A stretch of 64,000 nt of DNA from Flavisericum labens (GCF_045446075.1 NZ_JBJJBQ010000003.1:186001-250000), one strand, 5' to 3'; counted from the stretch's first letter, positions 16,598 to 25,873 are shown. Notes: generated from the letters alone by a model not told the origin. A program made the numbers and translations.

Positions 16598-19252
16598 TTA
16601 AAATTGTTGTCCAATAATAAAGTGAGTTTCCCAACCATGTTTCCCTGTTTCGCCTGGTATTGGGTCGAATCCGTGACCAAAATCGATACCTAATAAACCA
16701 AACGCCGGCATGAAAATACGAAGACCTAAACCTGCCGAACGGTTAATGTTAAACGGGTTGAAATCTCTAAAACTGTTGTACGAACCACCACCTTCTAAAA
16801 AAGCTAAGGCATAAATTTTTGCGGATGCTTTAAGGGTTATGGGGTAGCGTAACTCCAATGAATATTTATTGTATATGGTGCCACCATCTTGGTTTGATAA
16901 GGACTGATTAGGATAACCACGAAGCTGTATAGCTTCCCTACCGTCTAAACTGTAAGTGCCCAACCCGTCGCCACCAACAAAAAAGCGCTCAAAAGGAATA
17001 ACACCTCTATCTTGATTGTAAGCACCTAAAAAGCCAAACTCTATAAGGGGTCTTAAAACCAGGTTTTTGGTTAGTTCTGTATACCACTCACCTTTAAAAT
17101 TGACTTTATAGAATTCTAACCACTTGTAGCGTTCTTGGTCAATTTCCGTTATTTTGTCGTTGGCTTCAATGAAATCTAAATCTGCGGTGCTTTCTGCGTT
17201 CGCTCTTTTTTCTAAGGCCTCATCGTATTCTTCTGAAAGGGCTTCGTAATCCACACCGTTAAAAAGTGAGTAAGGAAAAGACATTTTTGCAGTTACCGAA
17301 AATTTAGATCCGCCCGTTGGGAAAATAGGGTCTACACTGGTGTTGTTTCTGCTTAGACCAGCAGTATAAGACAAGTTGTTTGAGTAACCGTTACCAAAAG
17401 TGAATAAACCAGTGTTGTAATTGTTTAGATCGTAACGTTGATAACTAATGGCCTGCGAAAGCGTAAAGAAATCATCTGGGACCGTTAAACGCTTTGCCAA
17501 TCCAAAGGTGATACCTGTAATGTTGAAACTTCTACTTTTATCGGCGTTTCTGGTTTGAAAGTTATATAAAAACTGCTTGGTATGCGATATAGATGTTGAA
17601 AACTGAACCGGACGTTTGCCACCTAACCAAGGTTCGGAGAATGAAAAACTATAGGTTTGATAAAAACGACTGGCCTGCAAACGCAATGCCAATTTTTGCC
17701 CGTCGCCCATGGGGATAGGTTTATAGGCTTCTTTTTTTAATATATTTTTTATTGAAAAGTTATTGAACGATAAACCTAAAGTGCCAATAAAGCCACCGCC
17801 ACCGTAACCACCTTGCAATTCGATTTGGCTAGAACCCGTTTCTTTTACAGAGTATTCCATGTCTATAGTACCTTCTGCTGGATTTGGATTATTAAAATTG
17901 GGCGATATTTCTTGAGCATCAAAAAAGCCCAATTGCCCCAGCTCCCTTACCGTACGCACTACATTGGCTTTGCTGTAAAGTTGCCCTGGTCGTGTGCGCA
18001 GTTCACGGTAAATAACGTGGTCGTTCGTTTTATCGTTTCCTACTACCGAAACACTGTTGAAGTAGGCTGGTTTTCCTTCAGAAATGCGTATTTCCAGATC
18101 AATAACATTGTTATCGGCACTTACTTCAACTGGGTTGATACTGGAAAACAAATATCCATTATTTTGGTATTGGTTAGTAATATCGAAAGCATCTGGTTTT
18201 GATTGGTCTGCAATTCTTTTTTGTAGTAAAACACCGTTGTAGGTGTCTCCTTTTCTAATGCGGAGTAAACGACTTAGGAATTCATTTGAGTAAACCGTAT
18301 TACCAATAAATTTAATGTCCCCAAAAGTGTATTGTTCGCCTTCGTTTACATCAATATAAAGTGATATGGTTTTATCGTTGTTAACCACTAAACTGTCTGA
18401 AAGCACTCGGGCATCACGATAACCGTTTTCTTTATAGGCATCTACTAGGTGCCCCAAATCGGCTTGATAAGCAGAATCAATAAACTTTGAACGCTTTAAA
18501 ATACGTAAGCGATTGATTTTTTTGGTACTCTTCATGGCTTTTCTAAGCCTTTTGTCGCTCAAAACGTCGTTGCCACCAAAAACAATATCTTTTATTTTTA
18601 CTTTTTCGCCTTTATCAATGTTCAGCACCATATTTACCCTAGCTGTTTTAAGGGAATCGTCTGTAACTTCAATAGTATTTATATGAACTTTGGTGTTGTA
18701 GAAACCATCTTTTTTGTACTTTTTAACTAAGTGGTTTTTGGTAGTCGTGATAAGGTTTTCGGTAACCTTTACGCCTTTTTTAAGTTTGTTTTCTGTAATA
18801 ATACCTTCAATTTTCCCTTTTTTAACACCATTAATTTTGAGTTCGTTAAGCTGAGGTAAATCTAAAAGTTGAATTTGTAAAAAAGCTTTATCACCTTCTA
18901 TTTTAGTGACATAAACTTCAATATCGCTAAAAAGCTTGGAGTTCCATAGTTTTTTTATGGCGTTGGCAATATCTTCGCCCGGAATGGTAATTTCAGTACC
19001 TTTTCTAAGTCCCGAATAGGTTATAATGGTTTGTTCGCCAAACGAGGTATTGCCTAAAACCGAAATATCTTCTAATGTGTATTTTTTGCCTTTAACGTAA
19101 TTAACATCTTGTGCCTGAACTGCAAAGCATCCCGCAAAAAATGTTATTGTAAAAAAGTACTTTAAAACTGTTATTGCAGGTAACTTAAGTAAGTTGTTCG
19201 CTTGTTTTCCCAAATCTTCGTTCTCTTTTTTGATATTCAATAATAGCTTCAT
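16598..19252 (-). CDS. bamA: BamA outer-membrane protein assembly factor
   Basis: The protein has POTRA repeats at about residues 45-420 (IEVYVTKIEGDKAFLQIQLL is typical) and a C-terminal beta-barrel ending GQQF, with the conserved GGDGLGTYSLDG and RGYP loop. It inserts beta-barrel proteins in the outer membrane. The ATG at 19252 is chosen; an ATG at 19309 and a TTG at 19213 are also possible. All overlap uppS, because no in-frame ATG, GTG or TTG exists after the uppS stop at 19185. The signal segment is VLKYFFTITFFAGCFAVQAQ. Two OmpH genes follow. Confidence 0.95.
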   Translation of the reverse strand: MKLLLNIKKENEDLGKQANNLLKLPAITVLKYFFTITFFAGCFAVQAQDVNYVKGKKYTLEDISVLGNTSFGEQTIITYSGLRKGTEITIPGEDIANAIKKLWNSKLFSDIEVYVTKIEGDKAFLQIQLLDLPQLNELKINGVKKGKIEGIITENKLKKGVKVTENLITTTKNHLVKKYKKDGFYNTKVHINTIEVTDDSLKTARVNMVLNIDKGEKVKIKDIVFGGNDVLSDKRLRKAMKSTKKINRLRILKRSKFIDSAYQADLGHLVDAYKENGYRDARVLSDSLVVNNDKTISLYIDVNEGEQYTFGDIKFIGNTVYSNEFLSRLLRIRKGDTYNGVLLQKRIADQSKPDAFDITNQYQNNGYLFSSINPVEVSADNNVIDLEIRISEGKPAYFNSVSVVGNDKTNDHVIYRELRTRPGQLYSKANVVRTVRELGQLGFFDAQEISPNFNNPNPAEGTIDMEYSVKETGSSQIELQGGYGGGGFIGTLGLSFNNFSIKNILKKEAYKPIPMGDGQKLALRLQASRFYQTYSFSFSEPWLGGKRPVQFSTSISHTKQFLYNFQTRNADKSRSFNITGITFGLAKRLTVPDDFFTLSQAISYQRYDLNNYNTGLFTFGNGYSNNLSYTAGLSRNNTSVDPIFPTGGSKFSVTAKMSFPYSLFNGVDYEALSEEYDEALEKRANAESTADLDFIEANDKITEIDQERYKWLEFYKVNFKGEWYTELTKNLVLRPLIEFGFLGAYNQDRGVIPFERFFVGGDGLGTYSLDGREAIQLRGYPNQSLSNQDGGTIYNKYSLELRYPITLKASAKIYALAFLEGGGSYNSFRDFNPFNINRSAGLGLRIFMPAFGLLGIDFGHGFDPIPGETGKHGWETHFIIGQQF

Positions 19253-19925
19253 ACAAATGTTGCTTTTTAAAATCAGGCCACAATACATTTGTAAAAAATA
19301 ATTCTGCATAAGCTATTTGCCATAGCAAAAAGTTACTTATACGTTGCTCTCCGCTAGTTCTAATAAGCAAATCTACGTCTGGTAAATTTTGCGTGTAAAG
19401 ATGCTCATTTATAATTGATTCATCAATATTATCGGGCGAAATTATATTATTTTTAACTTTATTGCTAATTTCTTTTACCGTGTTTATTAATTCTTCCCTA
19501 GAACCATAGCTTAAAGCCAGCGTTAAAGTCATTCTTGTGTTGTTTTCAGTACTTTTAATGACTTCAAAAAGTTCTTTGTGGACTTTTTTTGGTAATGTGT
19601 TTAGCGAACCAATGGCACTTAGCTTTATGTCATTGTCTTGAAGTGTTTTGATTTCCTTTTTTAATGAAGACACTAAAAGTTTCATAAGGGTTTGTACTTC
19701 AAGTCTTGGGCGTTTCCAGTTTTCTGTAGAAAAGGCATAAAGTGTTAGGTTTTCTACGCCAAGTTCTGCACACGCCTCAACGGTTTCTCTAACCGACTTT
19801 GTACCGTTTTCATGGCCAAAAGCACGAGCCATACCCTGTTGCCTAGCCCATCGGCCGTTGCCATCCATAATAATCGCAATGTGCTTGGGTAATCGTTTTT
19901 CGTGTATTTTGCTTTTTAAATCCAT
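19185..19925 (-). CDS. uppS: Undecaprenyl diphosphate synthase
   Basis: The 246-residue cis-prenyltransferase has the catalytic motif IIMDGNGRWARQQG with Asp21, then FGHENGTKSV and the DLLIRTSGEQRISNFLLWQ signature. It makes the C55 lipid carrier for peptidoglycan and O-antigen synthesis. The 3' end overlaps the start of bamA by 68 bases in another frame. It is preceded by a DUF6089 gene with a 1-base gap, giving a DUF6089-uppS-bamA-ompH operon. Confidence 0.96.
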   Translation of the reverse strand: MDLKSKIHEKRLPKHIAIIMDGNGRWARQQGMARAFGHENGTKSVRETVEACAELGVENLTLYAFSTENWKRPRLEVQTLMKLLVSSLKKEIKTLQDNDIKLSAIGSLNTLPKKVHKELFEVIKSTENNTRMTLTLALSYGSREELINTVKEISNKVKNNIISPDNIDESIINEHLYTQNLPDVDLLIRTSGEQRISNFLLWQIAYAELFFTNVLWPDFKKQHLYEAIIEYQKRERRFGKTSEQLT

Positions 19926-19926
19926 T

Positions 19927-20613
19927 TTATTCTAAACAATAGCATGGGTTTTCTCCAAAGGTATAAGTAAGGGTAACACCAGAAAACACATACCAATCGT
20001 TGTTGTTTATATTGCCAAAACGGTATTGCTCTCTCCATTGGTCATCTGGTAGGCTGCCATCAATCTCATCTGAAAATGTATAACGTGCGCCAACTTCAAT
20101 TGCTAAAATAAAATTGCGCAAAATATTAGTTTTGAAGCCTAAAGCCATTGGAATACCATAGGCCCAACTCGACGTGTTTTCAGAAGTTTGAACGCCATTA
20201 AGATAATAATAGTTGTCGTGGTGCGCCACACTAATGCCAGAGTAGAGATAGGGGGTTCCTAACTTTTCACCAGAATGCAAGTTAAAATCTATGAAAGTAA
20301 ATTCCATACCTGCTGATAGTTCCACCAAATTTGAGTCAAAACTATATCCTCTTTGAATTCTTCTCGCGTCATCTGATTTCGAGTCATCTGCCTTCAAATC
20401 TGAGAAAATTAAAGATGCTCTCCAAGAATGTCTTTTGCTTTTATTCCATTTAAACATCAAGCCCAGTGTGGGGGCATTGGGGTTTATGTAATTTGTTGCT
20501 CCTACATCACCAATCAAATTGCTGCCACCGAAAAAACCACCGATTTCAAAAATTTGGGAATGGCTTATTTGAATACTTAAAATACTAATTATCAATATGC
20601 TTAAATGCCTCAT
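19927..20613 (-). CDS. DUF6089 outer-membrane beta-barrel protein
   Basis: The 228-residue protein has a signal peptide (cleavage near SHSQ) and a short barrel with alternating hydrophobic strands. It opens FEIGGFFGGSNLIGDVGATNY, the DUF6089 opening seen in Flavobacteriia, and ends in ENPCYCLE. These proteins are small outer-membrane barrels of unknown function and are commonly next to uppS and bamA. Position in this operon suggests a role in envelope assembly, which is inferred. Confidence 0.85.
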   Translation of the reverse strand: MRHLSILIISILSIQISHSQIFEIGGFFGGSNLIGDVGATNYINPNAPTLGLMFKWNKSKRHSWRASLIFSDLKADDSKSDDARRIQRGYSFDSNLVELSAGMEFTFIDFNLHSGEKLGTPYLYSGISVAHHDNYYYLNGVQTSENTSSWAYGIPMALGFKTNILRNFILAIEVGARYTFSDEIDGSLPDDQWREQYRFGNINNNDWYVFSGVTLTYTFGENPCYCLE

Positions 20614-20714
20614 AAAAATTCAAAAGTTTGCAAATATAATAAATAAGATGTGTCCAAAATAATCTGAACAAAATAGTCTGGTTTTAAAACAGAATTTCTT
20701 TTGAATTATTGTTT

Positions 20715-21602
20715 TTAGTTGCGTTTGTCTTCGCCCCAAAGCAGTTTTTTTCTAAGCGTGTCTAAAAAGCTTTCGTCGAAAAGGTCAATCATTTTAATTT
20801 TAAAATCGGCTTTTTTGATTTTGATTAAAGTGCCATTGTTTAGGGTGGCAATTCTGGAATCTAATGATACTAAATGCTGTTCTTCGCGACCATCTACCCT
20901 AAGTTCTATTTCGGTGGAGTCTGGAATAATTAAAGGGCGGGCGCTAAGGTTGTGCGGAGCAATAGGGGTGAGGGCAAAACTGTTAGTGCTGGGCGTTATT
21001 ACGGGACCTCCACAACTTAATGAATAGCCTGTAGAACCTGTAGGTGTTGAAACAATAAGTCCGTCGCTCCAATAAGATGTGAGGTATTCACCATCCAAAT
21101 AGGTTTCAACAGTAATCATAGAAGTAGTGTTTTTTCTGCTAACCGCAATTTCGTTCAATGCAAAATTTAGGGATTTGATATCAGAGTTTTCGGGAGATGT
21201 TTCCACCGAAAGTAAACTGCGTTCCGAAATTTTGTATTTGCCATCAATAATGCTTTGCATGGCGCGTTCGATCATGTTAACTTGAATGGTGGCTAAAAAA
21301 CCAAGCCGTCCAGTATTTACACCAATAATGGGAATGTTCATATCTTTAACAAAAGTAATGGCTCTTAAGATGGTGCCATCGCCACCCATACTAACCAGTA
21401 AATCGAAAGAATTATCTAGTGTGTCGAATGTTTTAAAGGTGTTGAAATCTTTAATGTTGGGCGAATTATCGCTTATTATTTCAAAAAAATGGCTTTCAAT
21501 ATAGGCGTCAATATCTTTTTTAAGCAAATATTGAAAAAGTGTTTCGACTGATGCCGATGTTGTTTTATTGTAAAATCGTCCAAAAATGGCAACCTTCATC
21601 AT
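20715..21602 (-). CDS. nadK: NAD kinase
   Basis: The 295-residue kinase has GGDGT at 73-77, then VNTGRLGFLA (IGVNTGRLGF) and the NE motif in the ALNEIAV stretch, and a TPTGSTGYSLSCGGP segment. It makes NADP from NAD with ATP in the cytoplasm. Length is standard. It overlaps the upstream CBS protein gene by 4 bases (ATGA), suggesting translational coupling. Confidence 0.95.
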   Translation of the reverse strand: MMKVAIFGRFYNKTTSASVETLFQYLLKKDIDAYIESHFFEIISDNSPNIKDFNTFKTFDTLDNSFDLLVSMGGDGTILRAITFVKDMNIPIIGVNTGRLGFLATIQVNMIERAMQSIIDGKYKISERSLLSVETSPENSDIKSLNFALNEIAVSRKNTTSMITVETYLDGEYLTSYWSDGLIVSTPTGSTGYSLSCGGPVITPSTNSFALTPIAPHNLSARPLIIPDSTEIELRVDGREEQHLVSLDSRIATLNNGTLIKIKKADFKIKMIDLFDESFLDTLRKKLLWGEDKRN

Positions 21603-22258
21603 ATGCTTAGGTATCTTTTTAAATAATTAGATCGTTCTTTAAGGGTTTCGATATAGCCGTCGTCTTCGTGCCCCGAAATAATGTTATAACTGTATCTTCT
21701 AAAAGTTTGAATAATTTCGTTAAAACCAGTGTTCTTAATTTTTAGCGTTACTTGAATCAGGTCGGTGTTCATTTTTGAGATAAATGCTCCTAAAAGCCGG
21801 CCGCCGTTAGATTCTACAATTTGGCTTATTTCACTAAATGAATAATCGTTGATGCCTTTTTCAATCACTAATATGCCACCAGCTTCAGAGAAAAAAGGCG
21901 ATTCGCCAAACAGGCTTATTACATCGTTCAATTCGTAATAACCTAAATAACGGTTATTGGCGTCCAAAACTGGCATGATGTTATTGGAGTTTACGGCAAA
22001 CTCTTCTAATACATCTAGCCAAAGTGTTGTGTCACGCACAAAAAAATCTTCAATGGCGTACAAATATTCCTTTAGCGGTGTGCCACTGTCAAAACAATGG
22101 GCGTCGGTTTCAGAAAAACACCCTAAATAATTGTTGTTATCATCCTTAACTGGAATGTGAGAAAATGTAAGTTGATTAAAAAGGAGCTGTAGCTCACTAG
22201 CATTACTGCTAATGTTTAAGGGTTTGACATCATTTATTATGTATTCCGAAAGTCGCAT
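21599..22258 (-). CDS. Two-CBS-domain protein
   Basis: The 219-residue protein has two CBS repeats, near 5-60 and 68-125 (VKDDNNNYLGCFSE and PVLDANNRYLGYYE are the signature strands), and a C-terminal ACT-like alpha/beta segment. CBS pairs bind adenosine nucleotides and regulate partner proteins. It overlaps nadK by 4 bases, so regulation of NAD kinase by adenylate charge is possible but not shown. No enzymatic domain is present. I assign only the domain. Confidence 0.88.
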   Translation of the reverse strand: MRLSEYIINDVKPLNISSNASELQLLFNQLTFSHIPVKDDNNNYLGCFSETDAHCFDSGTPLKEYLYAIEDFFVRDTTLWLDVLEEFAVNSNNIMPVLDANNRYLGYYELNDVISLFGESPFFSEAGGILVIEKGINDYSFSEISQIVESNGGRLLGAFISKMNTDLIQVTLKIKNTGFNEIIQTFRRYSYNIISGHEDDGYIETLKERSNYLKRYLSI

Positions 22259-22321
22259 GGTATCTTTTTAATTATGATGCAAATTAATCAAAAAAATACT
22301 ATGTAAGCGTCTTCTACTTTG

Positions 22322-22329
22322 TATTTTTG
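22322..22329 (+). promoter_or_regulatory. Promoter -7 element of pdxJ
   Basis: TATTTTTG fits TAnnTTTG and lies 17 bases before the pdxJ ATG. The upstream TTTG is not clear. Confidence 0.5.
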
Positions 22330-22346
22330 TTGAATAAAACCGATTT

Positions 22347-23060
22347 ATGACCAAGTTAAGTGTTAATATTAACAAGATAGCTACGTTGCGGAATTCAAGG
22401 GGTGGCGATGTGCCAAATGTGGTTCAGTTTGCTAAAGACGTGCAGCGTTTTGGAGCCGAAGGGGTTACTATTCACCCTAGACCAGATGAGCGGCATATTC
22501 GTTATCAAGATGCTCGCGATTTAAAATCTGAAGTATATACCGAGTATAATATTGAAGGCAACCCTATAAAATCGTTTATGAATTTGGTTTTAGAGGTGAG
22601 GCCTACGCAGGTTACGTTGGTGCCAGATGCTGAAGATGCTATAACGAGCAATGCCGGTTGGGACACTTTAAAGAATAAGGATTTTTTGGTTGATGTGATT
22701 AAGGAGTTTCAGCAAAACGGTATCCGAACTTCTATTTTCGTTGATCCCGTTTTAAAGCAAATTGAAGGCGCCAAAGAAACCGGGACGGATAGAATTGAAT
22801 TATATACAGAAGGTTTTGCTCATCAGTATGGTTTGGGAAATCCTGATGCTGTTAAGCCTTATTCTGAAAGCGCCCAATTGGCCAATGAACTGGATTTAGG
22901 TATTAATGCCGGTCATGATTTGTCATTGGATAACATTAATTTTTTTAAAGACCATATTCCTAATTTATTGGAAGTGTCTATAGGCCATGCTTTGATAGCA
23001 GAAAGTTTGTATTTGGGTATCGAGAATGTTATCCAGATGTATTTGGGTAAATTGAAATAA
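22347..23060 (+). CDS. pdxJ: Pyridoxine 5'-phosphate synthase
   Basis: The 237-residue TIM-barrel protein opens LSVNINKIATLRNSRGG, has TIHPRPDERHI near 40-50 and LEVSIGHALIAESLYLGIE at the C-terminus, all PdxJ signatures. It condenses 1-deoxy-D-xylulose 5-phosphate with 3-amino-2-oxopropyl phosphate to form pyridoxine 5'-phosphate. It is monocistronic on the plus strand, divergent from the CBS gene. Confidence 0.96.
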   Translation: MTKLSVNINKIATLRNSRGGDVPNVVQFAKDVQRFGAEGVTIHPRPDERHIRYQDARDLKSEVYTEYNIEGNPIKSFMNLVLEVRPTQVTLVPDAEDAITSNAGWDTLKNKDFLVDVIKEFQQNGIRTSIFVDPVLKQIEGAKETGTDRIELYTEGFAHQYGLGNPDAVKPYSESAQLANELDLGINAGHDLSLDNINFFKDHIPNLLEVSIGHALIAESLYLGIENVIQMYLGKLK

Positions 23061-23076
23061 AGAGGCCATCCTTAAT

Positions 23077-23182
23077 CCTTCCCAAAAGGAAGGAAACGCT
23101 CATGTGTTAGTGCTTTAAGGAAAGCGTATGTGAAACGCGTATAGCTAAAAGGAAAAACGTAACAGTTCCCTCCATTGGAGGG
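23077..23182 (+). repeat. REP-like hairpins between pdxJ and the esterase-like gene
   Basis: Two hairpins bracket this spacer: CCTTCC-CAAAA-GGAAGG (23077-23093) and CCCTCC-ATT-GGAGGG (23168-23182), the latter followed by GGTTAAG. Such G/C-palindromes next to GGTTAA resemble dispersed intergenic repeats of Flavobacteriaceae. They are more GC-rich than the surroundings. Copy number outside the window is unknown. Confidence 0.5.
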
Positions 23183-23196
23183 GTTAAGTGAGTAAA

Positions 23197-23961
23197 ATGA
23201 TATTACATTCAAATATAATAGGCGAAGGAAAACCATTTGTAATACTACATGGTTTTTTAGGAATGAGCGATAACTGGAAAACCTTGGGCGGACAGTTTAG
23301 CGAGTTGGGATTCGAGGTGCACTTGGTAGATCAGCGAAACCATGGGCGCAGTTTCCAAAGCGACGATTTTAGCTATGAGCTTTTGGCTGAAGATTTAAAG
23401 AATTACTGCGAGGTAAACAACCTGGAAGATATTATTTTGCTGGGGCATTCCATGGGAGGTAAAACGGCTATGTTGTTTTCAGCTCTTTATCCCGAATTGG
23501 TTTCAAAATTAATGGTTGCCGATATTTCACCGCGTTTTTACCCGGTGCACCACGATGCTATTTTAAATGGATTGAGCGAATTAAATTTTGATGAGATAAA
23601 AAGTCGAGGCCAAGCCGATAAGGTATTGAGCGAATATGTATCTGATATGGGGACAAGGCAATTCCTTTTAAAAAACCTGTATTGGGTTGAAAAAGGCAAG
23701 CTAGCACTTCGCATTAATTTAGAAGTCTTGAAAAACGAAGTTGCCGAAATTGGTGACCCCTTACCTGCGCATGCTACTTTTGATAAAGACACACTTTTTC
23801 TCCGTGGAGACCGCTCGGAATATATTGGTATAGACGATGAAAATATTATTAAAAGACATTTTCCAAATTCTGAAATCGTAACCATCGCCAACTCTGGGCA
23901 TTGGTTGCATGCCGAAAACCCAAATGACTTTTTTGAGGCTGTGGAGCGGTTTGTATCTTGA
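23197..23961 (+). CDS. Alpha/beta hydrolase (YbfF-like esterase)
   Basis: The mature-start protein is 254 residues. It has the oxyanion-side motif ILHGFLG, the DQRNHGRS stretch after strand 4, nucleophile elbow GHSMGG with Ser about residue 90, and the catalytic His in NSGHWLHAE near the C-terminus. It resembles YbfF-type acyl-CoA/carboxyl esterases. The ATG at 23197 is chosen; a GTG start at 23188 would add MSK. Substrate unknown. Confidence 0.9.
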   Translation: MILHSNIIGEGKPFVILHGFLGMSDNWKTLGGQFSELGFEVHLVDQRNHGRSFQSDDFSYELLAEDLKNYCEVNNLEDIILLGHSMGGKTAMLFSALYPELVSKLMVADISPRFYPVHHDAILNGLSELNFDEIKSRGQADKVLSEYVSDMGTRQFLLKNLYWVEKGKLALRINLEVLKNEVAEIGDPLPAHATFDKDTLFLRGDRSEYIGIDDENIIKRHFPNSEIVTIANSGHWLHAENPNDFFEAVERFVS

Positions 23962-23997
23962 TAAATTTTGTATATTTCATAAAAATATATTCAATTT

Positions 23998-24345
23998 ATG
24001 AACCTCATTTTAAGACTTCTGTTAAATGCCGCTGCCGTATTTATTCTAGCCTATGGCTTATCTGGTGTAAGTGTTGACGGTTATGTTACGGCCATTATTG
24101 TGGCTCTGGTACTAGCAGTTCTAAACCTGTTGGTAAAACCCATTTTGGTTATTTTAACTCTGCCCATCACTATTGTTACATTGGGCTTGTTTTTGTTAAT
24201 TATAAATGCCTTAATGGTACTTTTGGCCGATAAATTAATTGACGGGTTTTCGGTAAGCAGTATATGGACGGCGATACTCTTTAGTATCTTACTTTCCATA
24301 CTGCAATCTATACTGCATTCGCTCTTTAAAGAAGATAAAAAATAG
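23998..24345 (+). CDS. Phage-holin-superfamily-IV-like small membrane protein
   Basis: The 115-residue protein has four hydrophobic segments (about 4-20, 25-46, 48-75, 85-105) with a short charged tail. It resembles the mycobacterial four-TM holin family domain used for many bacterial inner-membrane miniproteins of unknown function. There is no phage context, so holin activity is not implied. It follows the hydrolase by 36 bases. Confidence 0.75.
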   Translation: MNLILRLLLNAAAVFILAYGLSGVSVDGYVTAIIVALVLAVLNLLVKPILVILTLPITIVTLGLFLLIINALMVLLADKLIDGFSVSSIWTAILFSILLSILQSILHSLFKEDKK

Positions 24346-24369
24346 CCTATTAATCAAGCATTTAAAAAC

Positions 24370-24400
24370 TTTGTTGGGTGGTAAAAATATTGTACTTTTG
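24370..24400 (+). promoter_or_regulatory. Bacteroidota promoter of tig
   Basis: TTTG (24370-24373), a 19-base spacer, then TACTTTTG (24393-24400) match both boxes of the Bacteroidota primary promoter. The tig ATG is 86 bases downstream. Confidence 0.75.
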
Positions 24401-24485
24401 CCACCCAATTTTAGTTAAATAATTTTTTGGGTTTAAGCTAAACCCATATTGTTAATTGCCGAGCAAGGCTTTAGATCATTTTAAA

Positions 24486-25814
24486 ATGAATATTACAAGA
24501 GAAAACGTTGATGCATTAAATGCTGTTGTAAAAGTAGATATCGCTAAAGAAGACTACAGCGATAAGGTTGAAAAAATCTTATCAGATTACAGAAAAACAG
24601 CAAACATTCCTGGTTTTAGAAAAGGACATGTGCCAATGGGCATGGTTAAAAAACAATACGGGAAAGCCGTTTTGGTTGATGAGGTTAATAAGTTATTGCA
24701 AGATGCTTTAAACAAATATTTAACTGAAGAAAAGTTAGATGTTTTAGGGCAACCGCTTCCAAAAACCCAAGATGAAATCGATTGGGATTCTGAAAAGTTT
24801 TCTTTTGAATTTGAATTAGGGTTAGCTCCAGAATTTGATGTTGATTTAAAAAGTAAAAAAGCCATTACACAATACAATATTGTTGCTGATGATAAAATGA
24901 TTAACGAACAAATTGAGCGTATCCAAAAACAATACGGGAAGTTAGTGTCTCAAGACACGGTTGAAAAAGACAGTGAAATTACCGGAACCTTCAAAAATGA
25001 AGAAAAGGAAATTGAAAACACGGTAACATTAACTTTAGATAAATTCAAAGGAAAATCTACCGAAAAGCAATTCATAGGAGCCAAAGTTGGCGATGTTATC
25101 ACTTTAAAGACCAAAGGACTTTATGATGATGAGCACGAATTGATGCATGCTCTTAAATTAGGTCATGACGATGTTCACGGTCTTGATATTGAAGTCACTT
25201 TTGAAATCACTGAAATCAACGAGCGTGAATTGGCTGATTTAGATCAAGAATTGTTCGATAAGTTGTTTGGAGAAGGTGCCGTAACTTCGGTAACAGAACT
25301 TAAGGCTAAAATAAAAGAAGATGCTGAAAAGCAATTTGTTCAGCAAGCCGATCAAAAATTGCTAAATGATGTAACTGAGCATTTAGTGGAAAACACCAAA
25401 TTTGATTTGCCAGCTGAATTTTTAACCAAGTGGTTGCAAACTTCAGGCGAAAAAGAATTGGATACTGATCAGGCTAGAGAGGAATACGAGAAGTCTGAAA
25501 AAAGCTTGCGTTACCAGTTGATTGAAGGTAAGTTGATTGAAGAGCACAATGTCCAAGTGACTATGGATGATATTAAAAATCACGCTAGAGAAATGATTAA
25601 GGGGCAAATGGCGCAATTCGGTCAAATGAATCCTTCAGATAAAGAGTTGGATGATATCGCTGCTCGTGTATTGTCAAACCAAGATGAGGCACGCCGAATT
25701 TCAGAGCAATTAATTAGTCAAAAACTATTATCGCTTTACAAAGAAAAAGCAAATCTCAAAGTAAAGGAATTAAGCTATGAAAACTTTGTTAAAGAGGTTT
25801 ATGGAGATAAATAA
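24486..25814 (+). CDS. tig: Trigger factor
   Basis: The 442-residue chaperone starts MNITRENVDALNAVVKVD, the conserved trigger factor opening, with the ribosome-binding signature in NIPGFRKGHVP near residue 40. A central PPIase-like domain and long helical C-terminal arms follow. It binds nascent chains at the ribosome exit. The ATG at 24486 is preferred; a TTG at 24456 would add ten residues not conserved in the family. The PPIase FKBP core appears degenerate, as in other Flavobacteriia (inferred from its short, divergent stretch). Confidence 0.96.
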   Translation: MNITRENVDALNAVVKVDIAKEDYSDKVEKILSDYRKTANIPGFRKGHVPMGMVKKQYGKAVLVDEVNKLLQDALNKYLTEEKLDVLGQPLPKTQDEIDWDSEKFSFEFELGLAPEFDVDLKSKKAITQYNIVADDKMINEQIERIQKQYGKLVSQDTVEKDSEITGTFKNEEKEIENTVTLTLDKFKGKSTEKQFIGAKVGDVITLKTKGLYDDEHELMHALKLGHDDVHGLDIEVTFEITEINERELADLDQELFDKLFGEGAVTSVTELKAKIKEDAEKQFVQQADQKLLNDVTEHLVENTKFDLPAEFLTKWLQTSGEKELDTDQAREEYEKSEKSLRYQLIEGKLIEEHNVQVTMDDIKNHAREMIKGQMAQFGQMNPSDKELDDIAARVLSNQDEARRISEQLISQKLLSLYKEKANLKVKELSYENFVKEVYGDK

Positions 25815-25837
25815 GTAAATAATAAATGCTTATATTT

Positions 25838-25873
25838 AGGCGCTTAAACCAGTAAGGTTTAAGCGCCTTTTTA
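25838..25873 (+). terminator. Terminator after tig
   Basis: A 13-bp stem (25838-25850 with 25856-25868) closes loop AGTAA and runs into TTTTTATT. Confidence 0.92.

Noticed and set aside
23998..24345. Phage holin
   Set aside because: The fold resembles the holin superfamily IV domain but there is no lysis or phage gene nearby; kept as a small membrane protein.
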